Both the position numbers and the translations under genes were made by a program. A stretch of 64,000 nt of DNA from Tolypothrix campylonemoides VB511288 (lineage in GTDB: Bacteria; Cyanobacteriota; Cyanobacteriia; Cyanobacteriales; Nostocaceae): NCBI GenBank assembly GCA_000828075.3, contig JXCB02000001.1:1639840-1703839 (forward strand). The letters are read 5' to 3'. This document shows, piece after piece, positions 51,678 to 60,503 of the stretch (position 1 is the first letter of the stretch; each line of letters begins with the position of its first letter). The notes under the pieces are model-generated. The model was not told the DNA's origin. It saw only the letters and a list, made by a program, of their open reading frames with translations, and made no database searches.

Positions 51678-53351
51678 CTATTTGTGACCATTCGCTTGAC
51701 TAGCTACTAACGGTTCAGACTTCCCGTACCCGTAAGGTTCAGAGACAACGACAGGAATTTCCTCAAAATTCTCTACAGGCGGTGGCGAAGAAACCATCCA
51801 CTCTAGTCCAATTGCCCGCCAAGGATTTTTAGGAGCTTGCTTTCCATGCATCCAGGAAGCAATCATGTTGACAATGAAGGGCAAAGTAGACATTCCCAGC
51901 AAAAACGCCCCGACACTAGCAACAATATTCCAAAATTCATACTCAGGAGCGTAAGAAGAAACTCGACGCAACATTCCTTGCAATCCTAATGGGTGCATTG
52001 GAAAGAAGTTGAGGTTAGTGCCAATAAATGCCAGCCAAAAGTGCAACTTGCCCCAGCTTTCGTGGTACATACGTCCAGTCATCTTAGGGAACCAGTGATA
52101 AATCGCAGCAAACATTCCCATCGTGACTGTACCGTAGAGGACATAGTGAAAATGTCCCACTACATAGTAGGTATTGTTGACGTGAACATCAATTGGAACA
52201 GAGGAGAGCGTGATACCAGTAATACCCGCGAAGACAAACAATATTAATCCACCCAATGCAAACAGCATCGGTGTATTTAGCCGCAGCTTGCCTCCCCAGA
52301 TGGTTGCAACCCAAGCAAACACCTTAATACCAGTAGGCACAGAAACGAACATTGTCGAGAGCATGAAAATCATCCGCATCCAGCCTGGTGTACCGCTGAC
52401 ATACAGATGGTGTACCCAAACCAAAGCGCTGACGCCAGCAATCAAGAGTGATGAAATTGCAACCACCTTGTAACCAAACAAAGGTTTGCGAGCATACACA
52501 GGAAACAGTTCCGAAAAAATCCCGAAGACGGGCAGAATGATGACGTAAACAGCGGGGTGCGAGTAGAACCAGAAAAAGTGTTGGAAAAGAATCGCATTTC
52601 CTCCCTTAGCAGGGTCAAAAAAGCTGGTTCCAACCGTCAGGTCGAACAGAAGCATCACCGCGCCCGCAGTCAATGCCGGTAGTCCAAAGAGTTGGATAAT
52701 CTGAGCGCTAAACACTGCCCAGACAAACATAGGCATCCGGAAGAATGTCATGCCTGGTGCCCGCATCTTGACAATTGTTGTCACAAAGTTGACTGCACCC
52801 ATAATCGAGGAAACCCCCGATATTGCCACAGCCAAAAGCCAGACAAATTGACCATTGATCAATTGACCTGACGGGTTTTGCAAACTGACGGGAGGGTAAG
52901 ACCACCAGCCTGCTTGTGCTGGACCGCCTGGAACAAAGAAGCTCGCCATCAGTAGAATCCCGGCAACTGGAACCATCCAGAAAGCAACGGCATTCAAACG
53001 TGGAAATGCCATATCTCGCGCCCCAATCATCAGTGGCACAAGGTAGTTGGCAAAACCCGCCAGTACTGGAAATGTCCAACCGAACAACATCACGGTGCCA
53101 TGCATGGTGAACATGGCATTGTAAACTGTGCGGTCTACAAGGTCTGATTCTGGGGTCATCAGTTCCCCTCGAATCACCATTGCAAATATGCCGCCAACGA
53201 GAAAGAAAATGAAAGCGCTAACAATGTACTGGATACCAATGACTTTGTGGTCAGTGCTGAAGCTGAAGTATCGCTTCCAGTCTGTTGCAGTTTCGTGGTG
53301 AGGTTCCGCACCACCACTAATGCTGATGTCTTTGACAGAAATATTGGTCAT
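51678..53351 (-). CDS. coxA: Heme-copper terminal oxidase subunit I
   Basis: Catalytic subunit with twelve predicted helices. Heme and CuB ligands are seen in MFTMHGTVMLFGWTFP, FWFYSHPAVYVIILPVFG (His-Tyr crosslink), WVHHLYVSGTPG and GHFHYVLYGTVTMG. Start at 53351 (MTNISVKDI) gives 557 aa; the longer frame to 53402 runs into a MITE-like element. Together with a subunit II lacking CuA this is an alternative-type oxidase accepting electrons from quinol (family knowledge). Confidence 0.95.
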   Translation of the reverse strand: MTNISVKDISISGGAEPHHETATDWKRYFSFSTDHKVIGIQYIVSAFIFFLVGGIFAMVIRGELMTPESDLVDRTVYNAMFTMHGTVMLFGWTFPVLAGFANYLVPLMIGARDMAFPRLNAVAFWMVPVAGILLMASFFVPGGPAQAGWWSYPPVSLQNPSGQLINGQFVWLLAVAISGVSSIMGAVNFVTTIVKMRAPGMTFFRMPMFVWAVFSAQIIQLFGLPALTAGAVMLLFDLTVGTSFFDPAKGGNAILFQHFFWFYSHPAVYVIILPVFGIFSELFPVYARKPLFGYKVVAISSLLIAGVSALVWVHHLYVSGTPGWMRMIFMLSTMFVSVPTGIKVFAWVATIWGGKLRLNTPMLFALGGLILFVFAGITGITLSSVPIDVHVNNTYYVVGHFHYVLYGTVTMGMFAAIYHWFPKMTGRMYHESWGKLHFWLAFIGTNLNFFPMHPLGLQGMLRRVSSYAPEYEFWNIVASVGAFLLGMSTLPFIVNMIASWMHGKQAPKNPWRAIGLEWMVSSPPPVENFEEIPVVVSEPYGYGKSEPLVASQANGHK

Positions 53352-53384
53352 TTGTCTTTTGTTCGTTGTTGATTGTTCGTTGTT

Positions 53385-53489
53385 ATACCAAATTGCGTTC
53401 AAAGAGAGAATTTTCTGAATTAACCGCAGAGAACGCAGAGAACACAGAGAAGAAGAAGAGAAGTTACCTGTATGAATGCAACTTGGTAT
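53385..53489. mobile_element. MITE-like element, copy B (105 bp), between coxB and coxA
   Basis: ATACCAAATTGCGTTCA (53385-53401) and TGAATGCAACTTGGTAT (53473-53489) are inverted repeats with two mismatches. The inside includes AACGCAGAGAACACAGAGA, a common cyanobacterial repeat. It lies between coxB and coxA inside the operon, so it is presumably transcribed and could affect mRNA processing. Confidence 0.65.
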
Positions 53490-53518
53490 TAGTTGTTTTG
53501 TTGACCACTAAGCATTAA

Positions 53519-54424
53519 CTAATTGCTGTAATTCACAACAGGAGGCTGTGCAGGCTCAACTGTAGCCCAGCCAGTTTTGATCAGTCCCTTTGTTTCCTGG
53601 GTATACTCGGCAACTGCCTGATTAGGTGCAGGGGATGGCTTGTGTGTTGCTGCTTCGGCAAGCCACTTATCGTAATCTTCAGGAGAATCAACAACCACAT
53701 TCGCCTGCATCGTCGCGAAGTAAGCACCGCTGAATTGGGAATCGGTCAATTGATATTTGCCAATGCGGATGGGAGTGAATTCAAAGTCAATTGTGCGTTT
53801 GGGAATAATATCTTGCTTGAGTCGGAAAGCAGGAATATAAAAGCCGTGGAGAACGTCTTCTGATTGCAGCGCCAAGCGAACGCGGTGATTGGCGGGTAAG
53901 TGCAATTCGGTACTGGTGACTCCTTGATTTGGATAACGGAACACCCAAGCCCACTGTTTGGCATTGACCTCAATGTTTTCTACCGGTTGAATTGGGGGGT
54001 TTATTGGCGCAGCATACGCTGATTCCATTCCCATTGGCATATGTAGGTGGACAACCTCCATCGGACCGCGAATTGCCATTTGCTCGTAAACTTGGTAACT
54101 GTAGCCTGCAATCCATAACACGACCAAAATCGGGATAGCTGTCCAGACAACTTCCAGTGTGACATTCCCTTCAATCGGGGGACCATCTCTAAAGTCATAC
54201 TTGCCTGCACGATGGAAAGTCACAGAATACATCAAAGTTGCAGTCACTCCCAGGAAGATGAATGCGCCGAGTGTGACTAGAAAGCTAAACAAATCATCTA
54301 TCAGTTGCGATTCTGCTGCCGCTTGTGGAGGAAGCCAGGAATAAGCTTGCTGCCCTATCCAGAGACTAACAGCAGTTAGGGCGATCGCACTTACAATGAG
54401 TATCAAAACATTCCAGATTTTCAT
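53519..54424 (-). CDS. coxB: Terminal oxidase subunit II lacking the CuA site (ARTO/Cox3 type)
   Basis: A 301-aa subunit with two N-terminal membrane helices (WNVLILIVSAIALTAVSLWI and LFSFLVTLGAFIFLGVTATL) and a periplasmic cupredoxin domain (VNAKQWAWVFRYPNQGVTST, HLPANHRVRLALQSEDVLHG). The usual CuA motif CxxxCGxxHxxM is replaced by DSQFSGAYFATMQANVV, with both cysteines missing, so no CuA centre is expected. In cyanobacteria this defines the alternative respiratory terminal oxidase, thought to use quinol; in Anabaena the Cox3 version is up-regulated in heterocysts. Confidence 0.92.
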   Translation of the reverse strand: MKIWNVLILIVSAIALTAVSLWIGQQAYSWLPPQAAAESQLIDDLFSFLVTLGAFIFLGVTATLMYSVTFHRAGKYDFRDGPPIEGNVTLEVVWTAIPILVVLWIAGYSYQVYEQMAIRGPMEVVHLHMPMGMESAYAAPINPPIQPVENIEVNAKQWAWVFRYPNQGVTSTELHLPANHRVRLALQSEDVLHGFYIPAFRLKQDIIPKRTIDFEFTPIRIGKYQLTDSQFSGAYFATMQANVVVDSPEDYDKWLAEAATHKPSPAPNQAVAEYTQETKGLIKTGWATVEPAQPPVVNYSN

Positions 54425-54445
54425 AGCAAAAAAGTCATTAGTCAT

Positions 54446-54570
54446 TGGTCATTAGTGAGCCAGCGCTGCAGGAGGGTTTCCCTCCGTAGGCGACTGGCTC
54501 ACCCGAAGGGTCATTAGTCATTGGTTAGTAGTCACTAGCACTCGTACAAATGACTAAGGACTAAAATCAT
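54446..54570. repeat. Palindromic repeat between the DUF2231 and coxB genes
   Basis: A long hairpin GTGAGCCAGCGCTGCAGGAG...CGACTGGCTCAC with an inner GGAGGG-TTT-CCCTCC, flanked by direct copies of GTCATTAGTCATTGGT. This is a known kind of dispersed cyanobacterial repeat. It separates the second DUF2231 gene from coxB. Confidence 0.65.
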
Positions 54571-55176
54571 TTACTTCAGCAACGTGTTGGGGTCAAGACC
54601 TAATCGCAACAACATATCGGCGGTATTATGTACCCCAAACTCCGCAGCTAGTTGTGCTCCCAAAGTTCCATGAAGGTACATCAGGAACATGATTGCTAAC
54701 CCAGACAGCAGATAACTCCACTGCACTTGTTGGCTTTCGTTTTTGCACCAAACGTAGCGCTGCAATCCTCTCCAGATAGTCATACCAACAATCAGCGCTA
54801 ATAAGAAGACACCACCGACACCATGCCAAAGCATTGTTTCCAGCGGGTGCAATCCCCAAGCACTCTTGAGATCAGATGGTGCGTCTGCCAGCATGATTTC
54901 GTAAAAGCCTGCTGCTACAGTAAAAAAGGTGATGATGGCAGAAGCAAGCATATTGAACCAGCCAACATCAAAGAAATTGGAGCGAACAGCAGGAATTGCC
55001 AAAAATTTGAAGACTGGAGTTTGCAGGTGGAACATTACACCAACAAAATCAAAGGCAATTCCAATGATGAACAAACCTAGGGTGAGATGAACCAAGTTTG
55101 GATGAATTGGTATTGCGTAGGGCAATCCGTTTGCGCCAAGATGCGTTTTTAATTGGTCAATAACTTCAGCGTTCAT
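54571..55176 (-). CDS. DUF2231-family membrane protein (201 aa)
   Basis: Four to five membrane helices; conserved IHPNLVHLTLGLFIIGIAFD at the start with His residues that could bind heme or copper, and LHPLETMLWHGVGGVFLLAL in the middle. In Anabaena two such genes precede coxBAC3. Start overlaps the upstream gene's stop (ATGA). Probably assists oxidase assembly or electron input (inference). Confidence 0.85.
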   Translation of the reverse strand: MNAEVIDQLKTHLGANGLPYAIPIHPNLVHLTLGLFIIGIAFDFVGVMFHLQTPVFKFLAIPAVRSNFFDVGWFNMLASAIITFFTVAAGFYEIMLADAPSDLKSAWGLHPLETMLWHGVGGVFLLALIVGMTIWRGLQRYVWCKNESQQVQWSYLLSGLAIMFLMYLHGTLGAQLAAEFGVHNTADMLLRLGLDPNTLLK

Positions 55177-55673
55177 TGCAACAACCCCTCTTTTAGTGCT
55201 TCAACAACTGGCACTGTATGCAGTCCATACACCCAAACGAGTTTGTCACCGAGATACACTTGTATACCAACTAGAACTGTCAAAATAAATCCGATTGCAA
55301 GATACGAAAACGGTACTTTATATGGAGTGCGGATACGAATCACATAGCGCCAAGCTGTAATCGCTGCAAGGATTCCTGAAAGCGACCAGCCAAGCAGTGT
55401 ATGTAAATTCAGCACTGACTCAACAGCATCGTAAGGTTCTGCCAAGCCTGCTTCAAACTGACCAAAAATGATGGCGATGAAGATGGAAATTGTGGCGAAA
55501 AACATATTCCACCAACTCGCCTCAAAAAGACGGTATTTACCTGTGAAAAAGCCAATGACATCGCAAACAAAGGCAAACAACACCATCGCAATTACGAAGT
55601 GTACAACGATGGGATGAATCGTATCGGGATACGGTAAATTGTGGTCGTTCAAAGCCGGAAGATACTCAAACAT
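55173..55673 (-). CDS. DUF2231-family membrane protein (166 aa), first gene of cox operon
   Basis: Four membrane helices, with TIHPIVVHFVIAMVLFAFVC and LNLHTLLGWSLSGILAAITA carrying the family's conserved histidines. It is paralogous to the following gene and translationally coupled to it. A 12-bp inverted repeat just upstream may be its operator. Confidence 0.85.
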   Translation of the reverse strand: MFEYLPALNDHNLPYPDTIHPIVVHFVIAMVLFAFVCDVIGFFTGKYRLFEASWWNMFFATISIFIAIIFGQFEAGLAEPYDAVESVLNLHTLLGWSLSGILAAITAWRYVIRIRTPYKVPFSYLAIGFILTVLVGIQVYLGDKLVWVYGLHTVPVVEALKEGLLQ

Positions 55674-56905
55674 AATGCTCTCCTAGACATATTTTCTGAA
55701 CCATTTGCTGAATACAGCAAATCATGTATTCAGCAAATACTGTTTATACTGAAATTTATCAGTCTAAATAAAGTGCAACTTCTACAACATTTCATGTCTG
55801 TAAATTTGTAACAGAATAACTTTTTCTGTAAGCCGCTTTAGAGAGTGTTGAATTGAAACCTACTATTTAATAGGCTGAATTTTGAGCAATCTGGCACACA
55901 ATAAACACGCGCAATGATTCCACACCTACTTTGAGGCTCAGATGCTCAATCATGACATAATGAAATAGACACAGGTTTTAAGTGAAAACCTGATTCAATA
56001 GCAGCCCCATGCCCAATAAATTTGCATTTTTGTGGTAAATTCTTCCCCTGGGCTGTTTACCACTGTCAGCTATCTTAAACTTATGTAATTAAAATTTATG
56101 TATCATCTGATAGTTTCATATTTTTTTTATTTTGTTATAATTGAAGAATAAAATCTGATTTATTCCATCTGGCTTTTACAGCAGAATTCAGGAGTCAGAA
56201 GTCAGGAGTCAGAAGCAAAATTTCCTCTATATCTGGCTTTTGAGTTGAAAAGCTGTACCTGATGAACTTGCAATCTGCTGTAACTATTAAAGATTGATAT
56301 AGCAGTTGTTTCTCGAAACGGTTAAACGGAATCCCCATGGCTTGCCGGGGAGGCTCAAACCATCCTGTTACAAGTGGAAAACTCCAGGATACTGCAATCA
56401 GAATTCACTTCAATATAATATTACAAAATAATATTACAAATAAATTAGGTGTTAGCCGACATTGTAGTGGACTTTGAAAAACGCCATAACGGATTTTTGC
56501 TGTTCTTCTTTGCTGGAGCGAGAAGTACGGAGAAAACCAGATGGCGATCGCATGATTGCGCTGCGCTACGAGTGCGATTGCCTTTGGCACTGCGCTCCGC
56601 GCAATCGCGCAAATCCAAAATTCCCACTCGCACAAGCGCCGCCTTCACAAGTTACATCGCTTTTCTACCGCTTTTGTGATAAAACCTTACAGTAAAGCGC
56701 GATCGCCCAAAAAAAATTTCTAGCCGTATACGGTATCGAGTCACCTCCACAAGCATTCGTTTCTACGCTCCCACCTTTGGAGGGTTTGCGACGGCTGGAC
56801 ATTTTTTATTGGATTTCCCTAACAAGAGCAGCGTAACACTAATGTTTAATAATGATTATTATTATACTAGCAAAGACAATTTTTATACATCGAGATTAAA
56901 TTGAA
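55674..56905. other. Long intergenic region upstream of the cox operon and ATPase gene
   Basis: No gene is supported in 1.2 kb. The first part is the cox promoter area (inverted repeat at 55704-55737 listed separately). Around 56540-56600 there are HIP1-containing palindromes (GGCGATCGCATGATTGCGCT, then GCGCAATCGCGC) whose reading frames are artefacts of the repeat. A TATTATACTAG-like AT-rich stretch near 56860 may be the ATPase-gene promoter. Confidence 0.5.
55704..55737. promoter_or_regulatory. Inverted repeat upstream of the cox3-type operon
   Basis: TTTGCTGAATAC (55704-55715) and GTATTCAGCAAA (55726-55737) are perfect 12-bp arms with a 10-nt spacer, 31 bp upstream of the first DUF2231 start. 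The position suits an operator for a dimeric regulator. It does not match the NtcA GTAN8TAC consensus (spacing here is nine). Confidence 0.5.
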
Positions 56906-57856
56906 ATGGCAGTTCTTGAGCTTCATGTACCGCACAAACGTGAACTTGTCATTGCTCTTATGGGCAAAGGGGGGACAGGTAAGACATTTATCTTACTGAG
57001 TTTGATCCAATCTTTGAAGAGATTGGGAGAAGCCATGATTGTTGCAGATGCAGACCCTAACAGGTCGCTGTCACGAATGCTTACTTCCCACTATCTTGGA
57101 TATAAAGAAGAGGAACTTCAGGAACTTCCTCTAATCACTTTAGCTGAGAAGGACTTTTATGAGTTTCATGGACTCCGTCCAGAGCAAACTTACCGGGAGT
57201 TCTACAGCACTGGGTTCGATGAAGTCAAAAAATTCTCCATCACTCCAAAAGACTCATTTACCAAGAAATATGCAAGAACCCTCAGTGACGAACTTGCCCT
57301 TATGTCAGTCGGAACCAGTGCGCTACGGATAGAAGAACTTTATTCCACCCGTTGTTCTCACGCGACACTTAACCCATTGAAAGCTTGGTTAGCACTGTGT
57401 ACAAATGGGGTTGTGGTTCTCGACTGCGGCGGTGGAGAGGACTCAGGACGATTTGGTCTGCCTATAGGAACCCATGTCGTAATTGTAGTCGTTGAGGCAA
57501 CACCCGACTCTGTGGCAATTTCAGAAGATATCCGTGCCATTGATGAAGAGTTGGGAATTCCAGTAGTGTATGTTTTGAATAAATGTCTCAATCACTTCCC
57601 AGAAGTTGAGGCATTCGAGTCTAAATACTCAAACAGGATAGTTGGAAAAATTCCTTTTATGCCCTCTATTTACGGCAAGAACCCTCTTGATGTCTTTGAC
57701 CAAGTCGAAGGAATCTCCAACCACATCCTAGAGGGGATTCTCTCTCTAAAATTGAGTTCTCCTGAGGAACGGTGGGCAAGAGTATTAAGGTGGCAAGACC
57801 GCTTGCAGCGACAACGGGAGTTAATGAAAACTCAGCCGTTTAGTTTCTTAGCTTGA
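56906..57856 (+). CDS. CooC/MinD-like P-loop ATPase
   Basis: A 316-aa ATPase of the SIMIBI class. MGKGGTGKTFILLSLIQSL is the deviant Walker A, AMIVADADPNRSLSRML the switch-I/Asp, GVVVLDCGGGEDSGRFGLP the Walker B, and YVLNKCLN the base-binding NKx. It resembles the CooC metallochaperone group that inserts nickel and uses related ATPases. No nickel enzyme is adjacent. It is divergent to, or rather convergent with, the deformylase gene whose stop lies 41 bp beyond. Confidence 0.8.
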   Translation: MAVLELHVPHKRELVIALMGKGGTGKTFILLSLIQSLKRLGEAMIVADADPNRSLSRMLTSHYLGYKEEELQELPLITLAEKDFYEFHGLRPEQTYREFYSTGFDEVKKFSITPKDSFTKKYARTLSDELALMSVGTSALRIEELYSTRCSHATLNPLKAWLALCTNGVVVLDCGGGEDSGRFGLPIGTHVVIVVVEATPDSVAISEDIRAIDEELGIPVVYVLNKCLNHFPEVEAFESKYSNRIVGKIPFMPSIYGKNPLDVFDQVEGISNHILEGILSLKLSSPEERWARVLRWQDRLQRQRELMKTQPFSFLA

Positions 57857-57897
57857 AGTATCTACTAACTCTAGATTTATTTATGCCCTAACTAAGG

Positions 57898-58398
57898 CTA
57901 GGAGAGGGAAGCTTCATCACAAGGTAAAGGCAGAAGATCAATAAACAGAATCCCATCCAGATGGTCAATTTCGTGTTGGATGACAATAGATAACATCCCA
58001 TCAGCAGTGAGGGAAAAAGCACGATTTTCTCGGTCAAATGCTGAAAGAACGACTTGATGAAATCGCTTGACAACCCCACGCTGTCCTTGAATGCTGAGGC
58101 ATCCCTCTTCTGAATCAATAACAAATTCTTGGTATACTATTTCCGGATTAATGATGCACAAGATATCCTTAGGTTCTATCTCCCTTGTCTTATCACCTAA
58201 AATGCGTTTTTTATTAACAACAAAAACTCTTTTGAACTCTCCAATCTGAGGAGCAGCTAACGCCATCGATTCGTGTTCGAGCATTGTATCGACTAAATCA
58301 TCAACCAAAATTTGAAACTCTTGATCAAATTTTTCTACCAGAGTTGAACGTTGTCTTAATAAAGAATTCGGATGAGAGATAATTGGTTTGATTGCCAT
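57898..58398 (-). CDS. def: Peptide deformylase (atypical)
   Basis: Metalloenzyme removing formyl groups from N-terminal methionine. Motifs: MALAAPQIGEFKRVFVV (GxGLAAxQ with G to A change at the first position), SEEGCLSIQG (metal Cys) and IQHEIDHLDGILF (metal His pair and Glu). The 166-aa length is normal. The altered first motif and location among unknown genes set it apart from the housekeeping copy expected elsewhere. ATG 58398 preferred over TTG 58410. Confidence 0.88.
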   Translation of the reverse strand: MAIKPIISHPNSLLRQRSTLVEKFDQEFQILVDDLVDTMLEHESMALAAPQIGEFKRVFVVNKKRILGDKTREIEPKDILCIINPEIVYQEFVIDSEEGCLSIQGQRGVVKRFHQVVLSAFDRENRAFSLTADGMLSIVIQHEIDHLDGILFIDLLPLPCDEASLS

Positions 58399-58505
58399 AG
58401 AAATATTCAAAAGTAAGAAAGAATCTAGGTATCATATTTGTACTACCTCCACTCACCTTTTAAGCATGAGTTTATTGATGGTAGTTACAAAAGAGGAATA
58501 TTATC

Positions 58506-58766
58506 TTACCATTTCCCATCTGGGCAGGTAGAAGCCTCAAGATTTGCCTTCACCATCATAAAACATCCACACACGGTACAACGCTTTGCTGCCGCATCAA
58601 ATTTATCGCAAGTAGCGCACATTTCCAGCCTTTCTTTAACCCTACTTCTGGAGGCGATAACTCTATCACCACATAACCCCTGATTGGCAGTTTCATATGC
58701 CTCTACAAGGAGGTTTTTCAGCATTTGATAATGGCTTGGATAGCTAGGTGGCGAAGGCTTTACCAT
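58506..58766 (-). CDS. Small zinc-ribbon-like protein
   Basis: An 86-aa protein with CATCDKFDAAAKRCTVCGCF and, at the end, STCPDGKW: four or five cysteines in a CxxC...CxxCxC array plus an extra Cys. Similar small proteins occur in phages (C-terminal CPxGKW). Role unknown; it lies on the same strand and upstream of the deformylase. Confidence 0.7.
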   Translation of the reverse strand: MVKPSPPSYPSHYQMLKNLLVEAYETANQGLCGDRVIASRSRVKERLEMCATCDKFDAAAKRCTVCGCFMMVKANLEASTCPDGKW

Positions 58767-59267
58767 CTGTTATCTCCTAATTCTTGATTTTCATTTTTCA
58801 AGCTTATAGCATAACATGATAAATTAACAAAAATGTTAGATATTTCAAATAAATACTAAAAAAATACCAAACAAATAAGAGCAATAATATTTTGTAAAAA
58901 TAAAATATAAAAATCTTCTTTTAGACTGATTTTCCATAATAGATCTAGCTCCTGATGTTGACGAGTGCAAGAAATACTGTCCAATCAGGAATTCGACCTT
59001 TGGCTATTAACAGAAATGTAGCTATAGGAATCTTATTTTATTTTTGAAACACACGTAGGTGGGCACTGCCAGTCAGAACCTGCGCATTATATTCGGGTTT
59101 TAGTGGCAGTGCCCACCCTACACTACTTTAAGTATTAATATAAAGAGTGTAGCTAGATATGTATAACTTTATTGTATAATTCTAAAATTAGGAAAAAGTA
59201 CCTGAAGAAATACTCTTCTTCAAGTACTGAAATCATCGTCTCTCAAAAATGGTAATTATACAGCTTC
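58767..59267. other. AT-rich intergenic region with hairpin repeat
   Basis: No gene is seen. Contains the repeat at 59055-59121 (separate entry); the rest is AT-rich and holds the probable promoter region for the zinc-ribbon gene. Confidence 0.4.
59055..59121. repeat. Inverted repeat GTAGG(G)TGGGCACTGCCA
   Basis: GTAGGTGGGCACTGCCA (59055-59071) is mirrored by TGGCAGTGCCCACCCTAC (59104-59121), differing by a single G. A dispersed cyanobacterial palindrome of this kind is common. Confidence 0.65.
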
Positions 59268-60131
59268 TTAACCTACTAAGAAACGGGTAACTGGCACGAA
59301 TTTATAGAAGGCGTACTCATACCATACAGTCCAAATAAAATCCCTAATCCAGGTAGTTCGCATTTTGGGACGAATTTGATAATCAAAAGAAGTATCAGTA
59401 GCGCCAACTCTCGCCATTGCATGGTTACAACCACAGCCATGCTCTTGGAAAAATCCGTGCTTAGAAGAAATGCTTTGCACCATTAGTTGGATAGGAAATA
59501 CTTTTTGTCCATGCAAAGAAGCATCCCAAGCGCGAGCATTCTTTCTGTCCTCTTCACTGAATCTTAATGGGCGAACTTCAGAAACTTCTTCTCTGTAGAT
59601 AGGAGCAAGGTGTACGTGGTAAAAAGAAGCAGGAAGGTCATATCCAAATTCCTCAAACAGAGCTTTCCCAATTTCTATAATTTTCTTACGTTCAGCGTCA
59701 TCTTGTTCCAGAGAAAGTTCCTTCTCAATTAAGTCAAAATTAGGATACTTATTGACCTGGAAATCTTCGCCATAAAACTCAAGAGTTTCCCAGCCAAGAT
59801 TGCCTAATATTTCACAAAAAGCTGGCTTGCGGTGTTGGAAATTTTCCGATTCATTGAATAAGTCAACATCACCATGAGACATTTTTTGAAGAAAAAGTTG
59901 TGCCATCTTCACATATGCTTGTGGATCGGAAAGCTTTGTGTTAGATTTCCCTGCATAAATGTTTTGCCAAGACTGAGGTAGCTGACTAACAGGTTTTGCC
60001 TGTTCACCTTCTATCAGGCATACATCTTCTGCAAAATGTAACGAATTTCTGATGGTGGCGGACATATCTGCTTCGCTTACCTTACTTGCTGTCTTCTGCT
60101 CCATCAGTTCTTCATTGGCGTTTAGTGACAT
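59268..60131 (-). CDS. Unknown 287-aa protein with a Cys/His cluster
   Basis: Not recognised. Mostly soluble helical sequence; SFYHVHLAPIYREEVSEV and a striking HGFFQEHGCGCNHAMARVGA (Cys-x-Cys flanked by three His) suggest a metal site. The C-terminus is aromatic (DFIWTVWYEYAFYKFVPVTR). It is the first of three minus-strand genes ending at the deformylase, beside a CooC-like ATPase, so a metal-dependent role is conceivable (inference). Confidence 0.7.
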   Translation of the reverse strand: MSLNANEELMEQKTASKVSEADMSATIRNSLHFAEDVCLIEGEQAKPVSQLPQSWQNIYAGKSNTKLSDPQAYVKMAQLFLQKMSHGDVDLFNESENFQHRKPAFCEILGNLGWETLEFYGEDFQVNKYPNFDLIEKELSLEQDDAERKKIIEIGKALFEEFGYDLPASFYHVHLAPIYREEVSEVRPLRFSEEDRKNARAWDASLHGQKVFPIQLMVQSISSKHGFFQEHGCGCNHAMARVGATDTSFDYQIRPKMRTTWIRDFIWTVWYEYAFYKFVPVTRFLVG

Positions 60132-60503
60132 TTATCTTTCCTTTGTTAAGTCCAATGGTCAAGTGTAACCTAGCCGGATACACTAATAATCGTTCTCAAA
60201 AAGCATAGCAAATAAACTCACATCTTGCACCTATCCGTAGAAAACCGTACAAACCAAAAATATGTGCAATAAAGCTACATTATTTTTATTGGCTTTTCTC
60301 GCTATATAAAGGACTTTTGGTTTCATACTGAGTAACGAAGTACCATCAAATTTTCTTGGTGCAAGATGTGAGTAAAAGCCAAATAATAACAGTGCCACTG
60401 TTCCAAGAATTTGCATTCCGGTTTCGCCAACGAGGAGTTGGTAGTGTAGTTTGATTGCAAGCTTTTTCAGGGTGCGATCGCATGATTGCACTGCGCTTTG
60501 CGC
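60132..60503. other. Intergenic region upstream of the TniQ remnant
   Basis: No gene is supported; includes HIP1-type palindrome GTGCGATCGCATGATTGCAC followed by TGCGCTTTGCGCA near 60475-60503. The stretch TTTCGCCAACGAGGAGTTGG near 60415-60440 might be a diverged part of the TniQ 5' region. Confidence 0.4.

Noticed and set aside
55704..55740. NtcA binding site (GTAN8TAC) upstream of the cox operon
   Set aside because: GTATTCAGCAAATAC has nine bases between GTA and TAC, so it does not fit the consensus.
56405..56695. Overlapping frames on both strands in the cox upstream region
   Set aside because: They arise from HIP1-containing palindromes and show no family similarity or ribosome site.
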